Source: a bacterium (lineage in GTDB: Bacteria; Hinthialibacterota; Hinthialibacteria; OLB16). Taken from it: a DNA stretch of 64,000 nucleotides. The DNA lies in contig JAJVIK010000007.1 of NCBI GenBank assembly GCA_022072055.1, forward strand, positions 577,442 to 641,441. The letters are read 5' to 3'. The notes beneath the pieces were generated by a model, which searched no databases, was not told the origin of the DNA, and saw only the letters and a list, made by a program, of their open reading frames with translations. Shown piece by piece: positions 23,572 through 32,279 of this stretch. The position numbers were made by a program, and so were the translations under genes. Each line of letters starts with the position of its first letter. Within the stretch, counting starts at the first letter, position 1.

Positions 23572-24104
23572 CAGCCGTTTTCGCGGACACGTTCTACTTT
23601 ACAGCCCTACTGCTTAACAGTCCGTTGAAAATGTCATCCTGAACGTAAGTGAAGGATCTCAACCCGCCATGGAGCGCAACAAAACGTTGAGATTCCTCGC
23701 GGTCACTCGGAATGACAGATATATGAGACGGACATATTCAACGGGCTGTTAAGGATGACGAATGGCACGAGAAAGCGGAGCGTGTCGGATCGTCTTTCAG
23801 GGGGCGGATAGTCACCACCGACTGGGTTCTGACCGAGTTCATCAATGGTCTGGCCAAGGGGCCCCACCGAACGGTGGCGCTCAACTTTGTTCGCGCCCTG
23901 ATGGCTAATCCGAACGCGAAAGTTGTTCCAGCCAGCCGAGATCTTTTCGAGGAAGGCCTGAGCTTGTTCTCCCGTCGCCCCGACAAGGAGTGGTCCCTCA
24001 CCGACTGCATCTCCTTCGTGGTGATGGAGCGGGAGGGGCTGACCGAGGCGCTCACCGGGGACCGGCATTTTGTTCAGGCGGGTTTCAAAGCCCTGCTGGG
24101 TTGA
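23568..24104 (+). pseudogene. PIN-domain toxin of module 2, interrupted by an inverted-repeat element
   Basis: The gene starts with GTG at 23568 (VTAVFADTFYFTALL) and runs into a stop at 23640 inside the inserted element. The remainder resumes at 23751 in the same frame as KDDEWHEKAERVGSSFRGR, through VVTSRDLFEEGLSLF-like sequence, to RPDKEWSLTDCISFVVME and ends at 24104. Removing 135 bases with one TTAA copy gives a 402-base ORF of 133 residues, exactly the length of the module 1 toxin, with all four PIN acids. The gene is split but otherwise undamaged, so the insertion looks recent. Confidence 0.92.
23614..23752. mobile_element. MITE-like non-autonomous element (131 bp plus TTAA duplication)
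   Basis: The element is bounded by TTAA at 23614-23617 and 23749-23752. Its ends form inverted repeats: TTAACAGTCCGTTGAA on the left against TTAACAGCCCGTTGAA read from the right. A second, inner inverted pair follows (left TCATCCTGAACG..GGATCTCAAC; right, reversed, TCATTCCGAGTG..GAATCTCAAC). It codes for nothing. The TTAA either forms a target-site duplication or is part of the repeat; either way excision with one copy restores the toxin frame. No second copy or matching transposase is in the window. Confidence 0.88.
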
Positions 24105-24112
24105 CCGATCCG

Positions 24113-24142
24113 TTGCCTCCCCCTCCCGAATTCCCTTAGAAT
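24113..24142 (+). promoter_or_regulatory. promoter of toxin-antitoxin module 3
   Basis: TTGCCT (24113-24118), 18-base spacer, TAGAAT (24137-24142), almost base-for-base the same as in module 2, followed by the shared leader AGAGCGGAGAGAAAGAA before the ATG. Confidence 0.65.
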
Positions 24143-24172
24143 GACCCTGTAATCAAGAGCGGAGAGAAAGAA

Positions 24173-24385
24173 ATGACCTATCGCGGCCATGTCGAAAACG
24201 GAGTGGTGGTGCTGGATGAGCCGGCGGAGCTGCCCGAAGGGGCGGTGGTGGAAGTGGATTTGCCACGGCCCCTTCCGAAAAAACCGGCCCAAGCAGTCCA
24301 TCTCAAGTATGCGGGTTCTATCGAAGGTCTGCCCCCGGATTATTCGTTGAATTACAGACAATACCGCGCGAGCGCGAACGAATGA
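24173..24385 (+). CDS. antitoxin of PIN-toxin module 3
   Basis: 70 residues. MTYRGHVENGVVVLDEPAEL then PEGAVVEVDL at the N-terminus matches the other copies. The rest (PRPLPKKPAQAVHLKYAGSI, then EGLPPDYSLNYRQYR) is distinct and lacks the DHYIHGTPK ending. It overlaps the toxin by ATGA. The E-P-A variant in LDEPAEL is shared with the truncated copy at 18729, suggesting those two are the closest relatives. Confidence 0.84.
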   Translation: MTYRGHVENGVVVLDEPAELPEGAVVEVDLPRPLPKKPAQAVHLKYAGSIEGLPPDYSLNYRQYRASANE

Positions 24386-24786
24386 GACGGGTGTTTGTGG
24401 ACACCAATTACTACTTGGCGCTCCTCTCAAAGCGGGACAACCTCCACAAAGCCGCTCTGGCCGAGGGCGGAGACCCTTCCATCGAATTTGTGACTACTGA
24501 ATGGGTCCTGACCGAACTCATGGACGCCTTGAGCCAGGGCGCCGCCCGGAAAATCGCGGTGGGCTTCATCCAAGAGATCCGCGAGAGTGACAACGTGATC
24601 ATCGAGTTTGCGACCCACGGACTTTTTCAATCCGGACTTGACCTTTACATCGCGCGTCCCGACAAGGAGTGGTCCCTCACCGACTGCATTTCGTTCGTGG
24701 TGATGGAACGGGAGGGACTGGCCGACGCGCTTACCGGGGACCGCCACTTTGTCCAGGCCGGATTCAACGCCCTGCTGGCCGGATAG
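24382..24786 (+). CDS. PIN-domain ribonuclease toxin, module 3
   Basis: 134 residues, complete. Acidic site residues are in FVDTNYY (Asp7), EWVLTELMDA (Glu), SLTDCISF and TGDRHF. Residues 35-95 (GDPSIEF through LYIA) differ strongly from module 1, but the last 45 residues are nearly identical. It is the last gene of the array; the beta-helix gene follows after 110 bases. Confidence 0.9.
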   Translation: MRRVFVDTNYYLALLSKRDNLHKAALAEGGDPSIEFVTTEWVLTELMDALSQGAARKIAVGFIQEIRESDNVIIEFATHGLFQSGLDLYIARPDKEWSLTDCISFVVMEREGLADALTGDRHFVQAGFNALLAG

Positions 24787-24897
24787 CCTCTCCATCCCCG
24801 GCTCACTGCTCTCCTCCCAAACCCAGTGACCTAGCCATGTCGCTGTGCTATCCTCTTACCGGTGTCGGGTTCCATCTCCTCCTCGAAGGAGGCTGCC

Positions 24898-26403
24898 ATG
24901 CTCCGGGTCCATCTGTCCGCGCCCCTCTTGCTCGTGCTTCTGTCCCTCTCCGGTTCGACCGAGGCGCGGACCCTCTCGGTGGGAACAGGCGGGGAGTTCG
25001 ACACGCTCAGCGCGGCGGTTACGGCTTCGTCCACGGGTGATGTGATCGCGGTGGCTGAGGGGGTCTATGACGGGACCAGGGGGGAATCGTTTCCGATCCA
25101 GTTCACACACCCTATTCGGATTACTGGACCTACTGAGAATGTCGACCATGCAATACTCAGAGGCGATGGACAGGGCTCGCTGATAATCGGGAGAAGTGTT
25201 GAAGGGATCGTGTTGGAACACTTGATGTTTGAAAATGGCTCAAGCGATATCGGCGGTGGCATGCGGTTTGAAAATGCTCATGTAACGGTTCATCGTTGTG
25301 GAATACGTTCGAATGTCGCGGTGGAGTCTGGAGCAGGCCTATACGCTTTCAAGTCGCAAATCGTTTTGACTGAAAGCGAAGTCATTGGGAACCATTCAAT
25401 CAGTGTAGATGGTGAAGCAATTGCTTTGTTCCAGTGTGAAGTGGTTGTTAAATCTTGTTCAATCACCGGGAATTGTTCATCCGGATTAGTCAACGTGTTT
25501 GGAAGTATAGTTCTTGAGGACACGACAATAGCTGAGAACTGCTTTGTTGGAGCTGATATAGGGTTTGTCACGGGTCCAAGTTCAGTGCAACGATGCCAGT
25601 TCGCAGGTAACGGCGAGCACGGGTGCAGTGTAACTGCTCCGCATTCAAGCGTACTTATTGCGCGATGTGAGTTTCGTGACAACGGGAACTTCCCAGATTA
25701 TCCTTTTGTTACGGAAGGTGGAGGCCTGTATCTCGCGTCGGCGGAGAGGACCACGATAGAAAATTGTGTGGTTGCGAACAACGAGGCAACGGTAGGCGGT
25801 GGAGTTTTCATTGTTTTTGGAAGGGGTGAGATCGCCCACTGCACGTTTACTGGTAACACGGCTCGTTACGGAGGATCTATTCTATTCGAACGTGCGACAG
25901 GGTTTCGGGTTCGTAACTCGATAATTGAAGACTTCAGCGAGTATCCTATCGACCCTTTTACAGATGGATTTGTGAGCTACTCCGCAGTCTCCGGCGGTTA
26001 TCCCGGGATTGGGAATACTAGCTCCGACCCGCTCCTGAGGGGTGCAGAGAATGGCGACTTTCACCTCCTTCCCAACTCCCCTTGCATCGACAGCGCCTCG
26101 GTTGTCGGGCCAATAGATGACTTTGCAGGAAATCCAAGGCCAGTAGACATTCCTGGTATCGAGCGCGAGGGGAACGGTGCCTTTGACATGGGGGCCTATG
26201 AGTTTCAGCTCTCAGACCTCCCCACCCCCACGCCATCGATCACCCCCACCCCAAGCGTGACTTCCAACCCAACGGAAACGGGAACGCCCACAGCGGCACC
26301 CACACCCACGTTCAACACCGACATCAACCGCGATGGGCGCGTGGACGTTCTCGACCTCCTCATACTGACGGAAGATTTGGGGAAGGCCCCAGCGGGGCGC
26401 TGA
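24898..26403 (+). CDS. secreted right-handed beta-helix protein with Pro/Thr linker and half dockerin repeat
   Basis: 501 residues. The ATG at 24898 has an AAGGAGG site; the signal peptide is LLLVLLSLSGSTEA. Residues 25-420 form a parallel beta-helix (DUF1565/NosD-like): GTGGEFDTLSAAVTASSTGD, and many short I-x-x-C/N-x-I rungs such as TTIENCVVANNEATVGGGVF. A linker rich in PTPT/TPTPS follows (about 435-475), then DINRDGRVDVLDLLILTEDL, one calcium-loop dockerin-type repeat. Adhesion or polysaccharide binding is likely. The central 1 kb is visibly richer in A and T than its surroundings, pointing to recent acquisition or relaxed composition. Confidence 0.86.
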   Translation: MLRVHLSAPLLLVLLSLSGSTEARTLSVGTGGEFDTLSAAVTASSTGDVIAVAEGVYDGTRGESFPIQFTHPIRITGPTENVDHAILRGDGQGSLIIGRSVEGIVLEHLMFENGSSDIGGGMRFENAHVTVHRCGIRSNVAVESGAGLYAFKSQIVLTESEVIGNHSISVDGEAIALFQCEVVVKSCSITGNCSSGLVNVFGSIVLEDTTIAENCFVGADIGFVTGPSSVQRCQFAGNGEHGCSVTAPHSSVLIARCEFRDNGNFPDYPFVTEGGGLYLASAERTTIENCVVANNEATVGGGVFIVFGRGEIAHCTFTGNTARYGGSILFERATGFRVRNSIIEDFSEYPIDPFTDGFVSYSAVSGGYPGIGNTSSDPLLRGAENGDFHLLPNSPCIDSASVVGPIDDFAGNPRPVDIPGIEREGNGAFDMGAYEFQLSDLPTPTPSITPTPSVTSNPTETGTPTAAPTPTFNTDINRDGRVDVLDLLILTEDLGKAPAGR

Positions 26404-26413
26404 GGCGACGCGG

Positions 26414-27214
26414 TCAACCCAACCACCCGCGTACCATCGCCACCGGGTTCCAGCCGGTGATGAGCTGAATCCCTGTAAGAAACAGCAACGTGTAAACAAT
26501 CCGACTGAAAACCATCTCGTTCATCGCGCGGTTCATCCATACCCCAAGACCCACTCCCACCGGCACGAGCGGCATCAGGAAAAAGCTCATCTCCAGGTTC
26601 TCCTTGGGGAACAACCCGAGCCACCAGTAGGGGACCAGCTTCATGGCATTGATCGCGGCGAACAGCCACACGGTGGTTCCCACGAACAGGCGACGGTCCA
26701 GGTGTTGCGGGAGCAGATACATCGCCACCGGCGGCCCCCCGGCATGCGCCAGCGCCGAGGTGAACCCCGCCGAACCCCCGAGCAGCCACCCATGCCACCC
26801 TTTGGGGTGATACCTTTCAAGCTCCTCCTGAATCCAGGCGCGTCCCACCTGATAGATCACAAACAAGATCGAGATCCAGCCGATCAACATCTTGAGGCTC
26901 TTCTCGGCCACTTCAGGCTTTCCTTGGAAATAGGCGATGGTGAGCGCGCCGAGCGCGATGCCGAGCGCCGAACCGGGCAGGAGCTCCTTGAGGCTCCGAA
27001 CCGCGAAAACCCTCCGATAGAAATAGATCGACACCGCATCACAACCGCACAGCAGCGGCAGGAGGATCGCCGCCGCCTGAGTGGGGGACATGACCAGCGA
27101 TAGCAGCGGGGTGGCGATCACTCCGATCCCCCCGGCGAATCCGGCCTTGGCGATGCCCACCAGGATCACGCAGAGACCGGACACGATCCAGGTCCAGAGA
27201 TTGGCGGTGTCCAC
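26414..27214 (-). CDS. TSUP family permease (TauE/SafE-type sulfite/organosulfonate exporter)
   Basis: 266 residues with about eight hydrophobic helices and the TSUP duplicated pattern: GFAGGIGVIATPLLSLVMSPTQAAAILLPLL near the N-terminus and SAGFTSALAHAGGPPVAMYL in the second half. Members move sulfite, sulfoacetate or related anions across the inner membrane. It is convergent with the beta-helix gene (11 bases apart). It may share a transcript with the two minus-strand genes upstream, but no sulfur gene in the window points to the substrate. Confidence 0.9.
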   Translation of the reverse strand: MDTANLWTWIVSGLCVILVGIAKAGFAGGIGVIATPLLSLVMSPTQAAAILLPLLCGCDAVSIYFYRRVFAVRSLKELLPGSALGIALGALTIAYFQGKPEVAEKSLKMLIGWISILFVIYQVGRAWIQEELERYHPKGWHGWLLGGSAGFTSALAHAGGPPVAMYLLPQHLDRRLFVGTTVWLFAAINAMKLVPYWWLGLFPKENLEMSFFLMPLVPVGVGLGVWMNRAMNEMVFSRIVYTLLFLTGIQLITGWNPVAMVRGWLG

Positions 27215-27252
27215 CGGAGGCGCGGCGCTTTCGGCTCGGATCGGCTGCCCGC

Positions 27253-28083
27253 TCAGCGGACACAGAGTCCGACAAATTTTTCGGTCTGTTCGCGGATCGC
27301 GCGTTCGGTCGGCAGACGCTCCATCGAGCTCGCGCCATAGAAGCCATCCACCGCCTTGCAGGTCTTGAGGATGAATTCGGCATCCTCCGGCTCCGCGATG
27401 GGACCGCCATGGCAGAGCATCAACACATCGGCGCGCGCCGACTTGGCGGCATCGCTGATCTCATCAATGATCGGGACACACTGTTCAAGGGTCCTTGCGG
27501 TGTGCGCGCCGATGGAGCCGGAGGTGGTGAGTCCCATGTGCGCCACCAGGATGTCGGCTCCGGCCCGGGCCATCTCGGCGGCATCGGCGGGGCTGAAGAC
27601 ATAGGGGGTGGTGAGGAGATCGAGGTCCCGCGCCAAGCGGATCATCTCCACCTCGCGGTCATAGCCCATGCGAGTCTCCTCCAGGTTGGCGCGGAAGCCC
27701 CCATCAATCAGCCCGACTGTCGGAAAGTTTTGAACCCCGGCGAATCCGGCATCCCGAACTTGGGGAAGGAAACGACTCATGATCCGCATCGGGTCGGTCC
27801 CGCACACCCCGGCAAGGACCGGGGTCTTCTTGACCACCGGGAGCACCTCGGAGGCCATCTCCATCACAATCGCGTTGGCGTCTCCATAGGGCATCAGTCC
27901 CGCGAGCGACCCATGCCCGGCCATGCGGAAACGGCCGGAGTTGTAGATCACGATCAGGTCGATGCCGCCGGCCTCCTCGAATTTGGCGCTGATTCCGGTC
28001 CCGGCGCCACCGCCGATGATCGGGCGCCCCAAGGCGATCTTGGAGCGAAAGCGGGAGAGGATTTCCTCACGGGTTTCGGGCAT
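27253..28083 (-). CDS. phosphoenolpyruvate hydrolase family protein (TIM barrel)
   Basis: 276 residues. [41 protein letters not shown] and the following [20 protein letters not shown] are the hallmark of the Pfam PEP-hydrolase family (similar to the C-terminal part of plant Tm-1). Proposed to bind phosphoenolpyruvate-like ligands; the reaction is not established. The ATG at 28083 was chosen over an upstream frame. It follows the UPF0261 gene in the same direction, the usual pairing of the two Tm-1 halves. Confidence 0.9.
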   Translation of the reverse strand: MPETREEILSRFRSKIALGRPIIGGGAGTGISAKFEEAGGIDLIVIYNSGRFRMAGHGSLAGLMPYGDANAIVMEMASEVLPVVKKTPVLAGVCGTDPMRIMSRFLPQVRDAGFAGVQNFPTVGLIDGGFRANLEETRMGYDREVEMIRLARDLDLLTTPYVFSPADAAEMARAGADILVAHMGLTTSGSIGAHTARTLEQCVPIIDEISDAAKSARADVLMLCHGGPIAEPEDAEFILKTCKAVDGFYGASSMERLPTERAIREQTEKFVGLCVR

Positions 28084-28127
28084 TGGACAGGGCTCCTTTC
28101 TTTCCACCTATTGAACCGCGGACTGCC

Positions 28128-28234
28128 TTGAACCACGGAAAGGTGGATTGCCAAGGGAAGGGCGCGGAAGGCGCTCGATCGGAGTCCTTGCTTTCCGCGG
28201 GCTTCCGCGCACTTCCGTGGTTTCCGTGGTTCAA
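28128..28234. repeat. perfect 14-bp inverted repeat spanning the intergenic gap
   Basis: TTGAACCACGGAAA at 28128-28141 is an exact inverted copy of 28221-28234, with a 79-base spacer containing partial CGCGGAAG copies. The right arm overlaps the UPF0261 stop codon. The sequence resembles the common dispersed ACCACGGAA repeats. Confidence 0.7.
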
Positions 28235-29457
28235 TGGTTTTCGCGCCGCATCATCTTCAAGAGCTCCTCCGCGCAGATGCGGGCGAACTCGGGATCATTG
28301 ATATTGTGATCCAATTCCACAACCGGGATGTCTCTCCGGAGATCCTCCTTGAGAGAGCCGAGCAACGCCTGATCCGCCTCCGGCCACCAGAAGGGTCCGC
28401 CCGGCGAGTCGATCATCGAGAGCCCCTTGAGGGGAAACAGGACTGTGACCGGCCCCAGGCTCTGGTTCAGTTTTTCGGCGAGGATTCGTCCCAGCTCGCG
28501 GTTCTCCTCCACATTCGTGCGCATGAGGGTCACATTGGGGTTGTGGGGATAGAACTTGCGCCCCTTGAACCTGTCCGGGACCGTTTCCGGAGCCCAGAAG
28601 TTGACCATGTCCAGGCATCCCGGGACCACCACGACGGGGATCCCGATTCTCGCGGCGGCCTCGAGGCGAGTGGGACCCGCGCTGAGCACCCCCCCGACCA
28701 GTTCGTCCGCCCACTCCGTGGTGGTGATATCGAGCACGCCCGAAATAAGCCCGGCCTCAATCAGGCTCTCCATGGTTCTCCCGCCTGTTCCGGTTGCATG
28801 AAACACCAGGACCTCGTACCCGCGTTCTTCGAGGAAGCCTTTCGCGGCTTCCACACAGTTTGTGGTGTTGCCGAACATCGAGGCCACAATGAGCGGCTTG
28901 TCTTGTCCGAAAGGGACCTTGGCGGTGACCATCCCGCACACCGCGCCGGCGGCGCGCGCGAGAACCTCGCGGCTGATGCGGTTGATGCCGGAAATGTCCA
29001 CAATGCTCGGGATCATCACAATGTCCTTGACCCCGACATAAGGCGAGACATCGGTCCCCGCGAGGGTGGAGACCATGACCTTGGGGACCCCGATGGGGAG
29101 CATCCGCATCGCGGCGCAGGCCATGGCGGTTCCGCCCGAACCGCCCATCGCCATCACCCCCTGAAACCGTCCCTCGGCGTACAGCTTCGGAACCAGCGCC
29201 TCGGCCCCGCGAGTCATCGCCGCCACCGCCTCGCCCCGGTCGGCTTTGGAGACCAAGGCCGCCAGAGCCGCACCACCCGCCGCGGCCACCTCCTCGCGAG
29301 GGATGTTCGGCTCAAGTCCCGGCGCGCCGAGAATCCCGAGGTCGATGACCAGGGCGCCCAGCCCAGCGGCCTCGATGCACTCTTTCACGAAGCGGTATTC
29401 GGCGCCCTTGGTGTCCAGGGAGCCAAGGAGGGCAATGGTGGGGGGCATGGAATTCAT
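28231..29457 (-). CDS. Tm-1-like ATP-binding domain protein (UPF0261)
   Basis: 408 residues. IALLGSLDTKGAEYRFVKECIEAAG, VMAMGGSGGTAMACAAMR, GTDVSPYVGVKDIVMIPSIVDISGINRISREVLARAA and GTGGRTMESLIEAG match the UPF0261/Tm-1 N-terminal family, an ATP-binding two-domain fold. Plant Tm-1 is a viral resistance protein, while bacterial roles are unknown and probably metabolic. Starts at 29457 or 29448 are both possible. It is paired with the PEP-hydrolase-like gene, separated by 147 bases holding an inverted repeat. Confidence 0.92.
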   Translation of the reverse strand: MNSMPPTIALLGSLDTKGAEYRFVKECIEAAGLGALVIDLGILGAPGLEPNIPREEVAAAGGAALAALVSKADRGEAVAAMTRGAEALVPKLYAEGRFQGVMAMGGSGGTAMACAAMRMLPIGVPKVMVSTLAGTDVSPYVGVKDIVMIPSIVDISGINRISREVLARAAGAVCGMVTAKVPFGQDKPLIVASMFGNTTNCVEAAKGFLEERGYEVLVFHATGTGGRTMESLIEAGLISGVLDITTTEWADELVGGVLSAGPTRLEAAARIGIPVVVVPGCLDMVNFWAPETVPDRFKGRKFYPHNPNVTLMRTNVEENRELGRILAEKLNQSLGPVTVLFPLKGLSMIDSPGGPFWWPEADQALLGSLKEDLRRDIPVVELDHNINDPEFARICAEELLKMMRRENH

Positions 29458-29696
29458 TTACCTTCCGGCGAAACTGTTGCAGAGACAGGGTCTGATAGAA
29501 TATTCCTCGTGCGCTCTGGGAGAAAGGGGACACCGAATGGTTCGGGTCCGGAGAAAAGAAAGAGGGATCTTCAAATTGATTTCCTGCCTTTACAACGGGA
29601 CGCAAACGCGCTAACGTTCCTAGAATCGTACGCGTCGGGAATGCCTGGAAATGGAGCAGGTCACCAGGCTCATCGGTTTGTAGGTGAGACCTTACG
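29458..29696. other. divergent intergenic region with TAGAAT elements and a 25-codon ORF
   Basis: This gap separates UPF0261 (minus) from the aminotransferase/radical SAM fusion (plus). On the plus strand TAGAAT hexamers lie at 29496-29501 and 29621-29626. A short ORF at 29537-29614 starts MVRVRRKERGIF after an AGAAAGGGG site. It could be a leader peptide or chance; nothing conserved was recognised. Confidence 0.4.
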
Positions 29697-32279
29697 ATGC
29701 GACTTGATCAGTCCCGAAACCTCCACCGCCGTTTTACTCAATCCGCTCCCTGCGACCCATGGCCGGAGGGCATTCCCCCCCCACACTTTTTTATGCGCGG
29801 GTCGGGATCCCATGTCTGGGATGCCGACGGAAATGAATACATCGATTACATCCTGGGGATGGGACCGCTCATTCTCGGACACTCGCCCGCCACGGTGATC
29901 GAAGCGGTCACTCGCCAGCTCCAGGATGGACTGCTGTTCGCCACCCCGACTGACCTTGAAATCGAAGTCGCGGAATCCCTGAAAGCGCTTGTCCCCTGCG
30001 CGGAAAAAGTCCGCTTTGGAACCTCCGGCTCCGAGGCGGTGCATGCCGCGCTGCGATTGGCTCGCGCCGCGACGGGCAGACCGAGGATCCTCCGTTTCGA
30101 GGGCCACTACCATGGCTGGTTGGACAACATTGCTTGGGAAGGCGCGGGTGGAAATGGGGGCGGCGCTCTCAAGCCCAGCGCGGCGAAAGGACAGATTCCG
30201 AGCGACTCGGAAGGTCTGTTGATCCTCCCTTGGAATGACTTGGAGGCGGTGGGGGACCTCTTCCGGGGTAAGGGGAGCTCGATCGCGGCAGTGATCTTGG
30301 AGCCGGTGATGGCGAGTTGCGGAGCGATTCCCCCGACGAATGGTTTTCTCGCGGGCTTACACGAATTGTGCGCGCGTCATGGATCGGTCCTGATCTTTGA
30401 TGAGGTGGTGACCGGTTTCCGTCTGGCCCTCGGAGGAGCCCAAGAGTTCTTCGGGGTCACTCCCGACCTCGCGGTGTTTGGAAAGGCGCTTGGCGCGGGA
30501 ATTCCGATCAGCGCGGTGGCCGGCGGGGAGCGAGTCATGAGGCATTGGGGGGAAGCCAGCCCGATTCTCGCCGGGACACACTCGGCCAACCCGGTCAGTC
30601 TGGCCGCCGCGCGCGCGACCCTGGAAACTCTCTCCGCCGACGGAGGGAAGCTCCTGCTCGGGATGCGCGAGACCGCCGCGAAGCTGCGGTCCGGCCTTGA
30701 GGCCCTCCGCGAGCAAACCTCCCTTCCCCTGACCATCCGCGGCGTGGGACCTCTGCTTAATGTTTCGTTTGTCCCACGGGACTCCTCACCCATAACCGAC
30801 CATCGGTCCTATCTCCAAACTGACTTCGCCCTCACCGCGCGCCTTTTCGACTCCCTTCGCGCGCGAGGCGTCCATGTCGGCCATGATGGGCGCTGGTTTC
30901 TCTCATCGACCCACACGGATGAAGACATCCAACGGACCTTGGCGGCGATGCAATCCTCCCTCGAGGAGCTCGGAGCGGAGTCCACGAGTTCAATTCGGAG
31001 GCCGAGGGGGGGCGGCGCCTTCGACGGAAATGGGCAAGCTCACAAGGTGGGGTGGGTCCGAGCGGCGCTCTCGCCCCTGTGCGCGAGGATTCATCGCCGG
31101 TACCAACACGAGCGGGATCGAGCCTATCGTTCTCTGGAAGAGAATCATCCCAGGAATTATCACTGGATTGTCGGGTGGGAGGTGTCGCACAAATGCAACC
31201 TTTCCTGTGTGTATTGCGCGCAGGACCACCGGAACGGGCATCCCAGCGAGGATTTCGAGAAAGGGCTTGCGCATGTTCTTCGCATTCAGCCCCGTCTCCT
31301 GTGGGTCACCGGCGGCGAACCTTCCCTGGTTCCGAAACTCCCCGAGACCCTGCGTCGCATCCGCGTGGAATGCGGCAACCCTGCAATCCTGATGTCCACC
31401 AATTTCCAGCGGCCTGCGGCGGTCTTCGATGAGTTCGCCGAGGTCCTGGACTTCCTGTTCATCACGCTCGATGGAGTGGAGGAGGACAACTGGACCACGC
31501 GCGGATTCAACGGGCGGAAACTGCTGGAGCGACTCGCTGAGTTCATCCCACGTCATCCGAAGCTGTCTATCACCCTCACGACCGTGGCGACTGTTCACAA
31601 CCTGGACACTTTGGAGAGCTTTGTCGATTCGGTTCAGACTGTCTTGCCGGGGATTCAGCAGTACATCTGGCCCATGAATCCCACCTTCCATCCGCTCTCG
31701 GTCGGCGGCTCCCCGGAGACGGCGGCTCGCTTCGCCGAGATTATGGAGCGGCTTTCCATTCGCTATCCGAGCATCCGAGGCTCCACGCCCAAGAACAAGG
31801 AGGCGCGCGTGGAACACGGGGGCAATGGATCGCTCCTCCGGCGATGGCTCAGGGATTCCGATCTGGTCCGCTGCGACCGTCAATACTTCTACGCGGATAT
31901 CGGCGCGGATGGGCTCCTCATGGACTGCCGCTTGGCCCGCATCATTCCCAACCTCGACCACCGCGCGAACCAGGCGCTCGAGAAAGGACAGCCGCTTGAG
32001 CTTTACCGCGCGCTCCAGCTGCTCCGAAAGCAGACCCGCGACATGGAAGGCTACAATCCTGTCTGCTCCCACCCCTGCACTTGCGTGGAAGGTCTGGGGG
32101 AGGTGGTCCTGTCGAGCAGTCGCGAAGACCCTCGGCTCCACTCGGTCCCGCAGCTCCTGGGGAGCCGTTTTCGCCCCGAGGATCGCCGCGCCGCGTCCGA
32201 GTTCATTCAACGGCACATCAACTCCCTTTTCGAGGAATCCTTCTTCGATGAAATCGGACCCAAGGCGGGTAGGGGATGA
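29697..32279 (+). CDS. fusion: class III aminotransferase (glutamate-1-semialdehyde-type) plus radical SAM domain
   Basis: 860 residues in one frame. Residues 1-425 are a class III PLP enzyme of the glutamate-1-semialdehyde aminomutase type: HFFMRGSGSHVWDADGNEYIDYILGMGP, RFGTSGSEAVHAALRLARAATGR, and PLP lysine Lys263 in VFGKALGAGIP. A linker of about 60 residues leads to a radical SAM domain with Cys500, Cys504 and Cys507 (CNLSCVYC), TGGEP at the SAM site, and C-terminal cysteines (VCSHPCTCVEG) that may bind a second FeS cluster. The fusion is unusual. It overlaps the next radical SAM gene by 4 bases, suggesting stepwise modification of one substrate, possibly an amino acid or peptide. Confidence 0.9.
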   Translation: MRLDQSRNLHRRFTQSAPCDPWPEGIPPPHFFMRGSGSHVWDADGNEYIDYILGMGPLILGHSPATVIEAVTRQLQDGLLFATPTDLEIEVAESLKALVPCAEKVRFGTSGSEAVHAALRLARAATGRPRILRFEGHYHGWLDNIAWEGAGGNGGGALKPSAAKGQIPSDSEGLLILPWNDLEAVGDLFRGKGSSIAAVILEPVMASCGAIPPTNGFLAGLHELCARHGSVLIFDEVVTGFRLALGGAQEFFGVTPDLAVFGKALGAGIPISAVAGGERVMRHWGEASPILAGTHSANPVSLAAARATLETLSADGGKLLLGMRETAAKLRSGLEALREQTSLPLTIRGVGPLLNVSFVPRDSSPITDHRSYLQTDFALTARLFDSLRARGVHVGHDGRWFLSSTHTDEDIQRTLAAMQSSLEELGAESTSSIRRPRGGGAFDGNGQAHKVGWVRAALSPLCARIHRRYQHERDRAYRSLEENHPRNYHWIVGWEVSHKCNLSCVYCAQDHRNGHPSEDFEKGLAHVLRIQPRLLWVTGGEPSLVPKLPETLRRIRVECGNPAILMSTNFQRPAAVFDEFAEVLDFLFITLDGVEEDNWTTRGFNGRKLLERLAEFIPRHPKLSITLTTVATVHNLDTLESFVDSVQTVLPGIQQYIWPMNPTFHPLSVGGSPETAARFAEIMERLSIRYPSIRGSTPKNKEARVEHGGNGSLLRRWLRDSDLVRCDRQYFYADIGADGLLMDCRLARIIPNLDHRANQALEKGQPLELYRALQLLRKQTRDMEGYNPVCSHPCTCVEGLGEVVLSSSREDPRLHSVPQLLGSRFRPEDRRAASEFIQRHINSLFEESFFDEIGPKAGRG

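Larger units (their letters stand above)
22607..24786 (+). repeat. tandem array of three toxin-antitoxin modules
   Basis: Three direct repeats of about 690-820 bases each carry promoter, antitoxin and toxin. Conservation is highest in the promoter/leader, the antitoxin 5' third and the toxin 3' third. The antitoxin 3' part and the toxin central part diverge. The pattern fits duplication plus diversification of the toxin-antitoxin interface. A truncated fourth start lies at 18729. Confidence 0.8.

Noticed and set aside
22667-24786. CRISPR-like interpretation of the repeated segments
   Set aside because: The repeats are whole coding modules with reading frames and promoters, not short repeats with spacers.
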